In this document: positions 62,399 through 64,000 of the stretch, one piece after another | How positions within the stretch are numbered: position 1 is the first letter of the stretch | Layout of the letters: every line of letters starts with the position of its first letter | Assembly (NCBI GenBank): GCA_965208395.1 | Contig: CBDBON010000003.1 | Coordinates: 1 to 64,000 of the forward strand | DNA from: CBDBON01 sp965208395 | Lineage (GTDB): Bacteria > Chloroflexota > Dehalococcoidia > Lucifugimonadales > CBDBON01 | Reading direction: 5' to 3' | Length of the DNA stretch: 64,000 bases | The notes under the pieces: model-generated | The model's input: the letters and a program-made list of their open reading frames with translations, nothing else | What the model was told of the DNA's origin: nothing | The model's database searches: none | Position numbers and translations under genes: made by a program

Positions 62399-64000
62399 CT
62401 ATAGCTTAACGTCGCCGCCCAACTCCGTCGGGTCCACCGGGATCTCCACGATGGCGGGCTTGCCGCATGCCAGCGCCTCCTTCAGCGCGTCCGCGATCTG
62501 GTCGGGATGCTCCGCGTAGAAGCCGCAGGCGCCGAACACCTCCGCGTACTTGTCGTAGCGCGGGTTGCTGATGTCGGCTCCGACGAGCCGCCCGTCGAAC
62601 AGCGCGTCCTGGATGTTCTTCTCGCCTCCCCAGGAGTCGTTGTTCATGATGACGGCCACGACGTTGATGCCGTACTCGATCGCCGTCTGGAGCTCCTGGG
62701 AGTTGAACAGGAACCCGCCGTCTCCGTTGATGGACACGACCGCCTTGTCAGGCCGCGCGACCTTCGCTCCCATCGCGACAGGCAGGCCGACGCCGAGGGA
62801 GCCGATGTACAGCGGGCTGAAGAAGGTCTTGGGCTCGGTGAAGTGGAGCCTGTCGTACCCCATCGCCGATACGGCCCCGGCGTCGAGCGTGTACACAGTG
62901 TCCGGCGGCATGGCCTTTCGGAGCTCTCCGTAGACTCTCTGGGGCTTGACCGGCATCGAGTCGTTCTGCGCCTCGCGCTCGAGGCGGGCACTCCGCCGGG
63001 CCTTCCGCTCGATCGTGGCGGTCTGCCACTCCTCGTTGCGGGCCGCGCCGTCGAGCTGCGGCTTCAGCACGCCCACCAGACGAGAGGCGACTGCGCGGGC
63101 GTCGCCGAGTATGCCGACGTCAATCGGGTAGTTACGCCCGATCTCGTTGCCCTCGATCTCCACCTGTATGATGCGCGTGTCGGGGTTGATGTAGCGGTTG
63201 TCGAAGAAGCCGGTCATGTGGGCCAGCCTCGTGCCGAGGGCCAGGAGCACGTCGGCCTCCCGGACAGCCTCCACGGCCTCCGGCGCCCCTGCCCTGCCCA
63301 GCGCGCCGAGGAAACGGGGATGGTCGTTGTGTATAGCATCGTTGCGCGCGTAGGAGGTGACCAGCACGGCTCCGATGAGGTCGGCGAGATCCGTCGCCGC
63401 GTCCGATCCCTCGCCCCAGACGACGCCGCCGCCGGCCAGCAGGACGGGACGCCTGGCCTCCCTGAGAGCGGCCGCGGCCGCCTCTATCGACGCGGTGTCC
63501 CCCTCGGGCCTGGGGTCGATGAGCCGGTATCTGCTGGGCGGGATGTCTTCGATCTCCGCCGTGTACCCGGCGGCCGTCTTGTCCTCGGGCAACTCCAGGA
63601 AGACGGGGCCCTTCCTGCCGCTGGTAGCCACGCGGAAGATGTGTCTCATCATCTCAGGGACCCGCTCGGGGATGGTCAGGCGTCCGGCGAACTTGGTGAC
63701 CGGCTTGAGCAGGCTGACGAGATCGAACTCCTGGAATGCGTCTCTGAAGGCGTACTCTTCGGGCGTGCCGCCGCCCACGATCACCAGCGGGGACTGGGCG
63801 ACCTGCGCGGCCGCCGCCGCGGTGATTATGTTAGTGGTGCCCGGGCCGCAGGTGGATATGAAGACTCCGGGAAGGCCGCTCGCTCGCGCATAGCCGTCTC
63901 CCATGAGCGCGCCGCCCTGCTCGTGCCTGACGCCGATATATCTGACATCGTCGCGTCCGTAGAATCCGTCGATGATCGCGAGGTTCGCGTGTCCCAGGAG
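62399..64000 (-). CDS. Second acetolactate-synthase-like ThDP enzyme (N-terminus off window)
   Basis: The frame is open to the right edge, so the gene starts beyond the window. From 64000 it reads LLGHANLAIIDGFYGRDD, then the catalytic glutamate in RHEQGGALMGDGYARASG. The ThDP motif is NGDGGFLFNSQELQTAIEYG...MNNDSWGG. About 533 residues are visible, a nearly complete enzyme. It is related to, but clearly diverged from, the ThDP enzyme at 51976-53613. The substrate is not determined; acetolactate synthase large-subunit-like. Confidence 0.85.
   Translation of the reverse strand, partial: LLGHANLAIIDGFYGRDDVRYIGVRHEQGGALMGDGYARASGLPGVFISTCGPGTTNIITAAAAAQVAQSPLVIVGGGTPEEYAFRDAFQEFDLVSLLKPVTKFAGRLTIPERVPEMMRHIFRVATSGRKGPVFLELPEDKTAAGYTAEIEDIPPSRYRLIDPRPEGDTASIEAAAAALREARRPVLLAGGGVVWGEGSDAATDLADLIGAVLVTSYARNDAIHNDHPRFLGALGRAGAPEAVEAVREADVLLALGTRLAHMTGFFDNRYINPDTRIIQVEIEGNEIGRNYPIDVGILGDARAVASRLVGVLKPQLDGAARNEEWQTATIERKARRSARLEREAQNDSMPVKPQRVYGELRKAMPPDTVYTLDAGAVSAMGYDRLHFTEPKTFFSPLYIGSLGVGLPVAMGAKVARPDKAVVSINGDGGFLFNSQELQTAIEYGINVVAVIMNNDSWGGEKNIQDALFDGRLVGADISNPRYDKYAEVFGACGFYAEHPDQIADALKEALACGKPAIVEIPVDPTELGGDVKL

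Noticed and set aside
1..64000. CRISPR array, tRNA, rRNA and tmRNA genes
   Set aside because: No regularly spaced repeats of 25-40 bp were seen, and no gap contains a recognisable tRNA cloverleaf or an ssrA-like start; smpB lies without a visible ssrA neighbour.

Overview
The window is high-GC, densely coded bacterial DNA with genes on both strands. Gene content suggests a free-living Chloroflexota, most likely a Dehalococcoidia/SAR202-like lineage. The supporting traits are an LL-diaminopimelate aminotransferase lysine route, an archaeal-type phosphoglycerate mutase (ApgM) next to pgk and tpiA, and many CaiB/BaiF, CocE, CehA/McbA, DUF1800 and ThDP-enzyme genes. This placement is inferred from gene content only; no rRNA or other phylogenetic marker was analysed.

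Region 1 (1-8.9 kb, minus strand) is a conjugative type IV secretion module: an exported protein, a VirB6/TrbL-like channel protein, two pilin-like small membrane proteins, a PrgI-like protein fused to a large exported domain, a VirB4-type ATPase and a TraG/VirD4-like ATPase that runs off the left edge. A complete IS21-family element (8998-11243, istA/istB, 54-bp terminal inverted repeats) follows. It shows no target-site duplication and sits on the broken 5' end of a DUF6391-like gene, so 8998-11243 is the boundary between mobile and chromosomal DNA.

Region 2 (11.6-27.2 kb) is mostly housekeeping: smpB, an S41 lipoprotein protease, a winged-helix/TIR-like protein, hflX, dapL, a CehA/McbA-type hydrolase, and a minus-strand run tsaC - polyprenyl synthetase - pgk - apgM - tpiA - miaA - dapF.

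Region 3 (27.1-34.1 kb, plus strand) is a purine run: guaA, a TfoX-like gene, purD, purE, purB, purC, a DUF3105 gene and purS. It converges on a minus-strand histidine operon (34.1-40.2 kb): hisZ-like, hisG (long form), a PF00882-like gene, hisD, hisC, hisB.

Region 4 (40.3-45.2 kb) holds a padR/membrane-protein pair, a DegV protein, a CocE/NonD hydrolase and a zinc-ribbon protein.

Region 5 (45.2-58.9 kb, plus strand) looks catabolic. A peptide-type ABC importer (binding lipoprotein and two permeases, no ATPases) is followed by a kelch lipoprotein and a nitrilase-superfamily amidohydrolase. A tightly coupled operon then encodes an acetolactate-synthase-like ThDP enzyme, a two-subunit 2-oxoacid dehydrogenase E1, two class III CoA-transferases and a crotonase-fold protein that lacks both hydratase glutamates.

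Region 6 (59.2-64 kb, minus strand) has an NHL-repeat protein, a DUF1800 protein, a lipoprotein form of bifunctional nuclease, and a second ThDP enzyme cut by the right edge. A cluster of mirrored ~10-bp motifs lies at 58936-59061.
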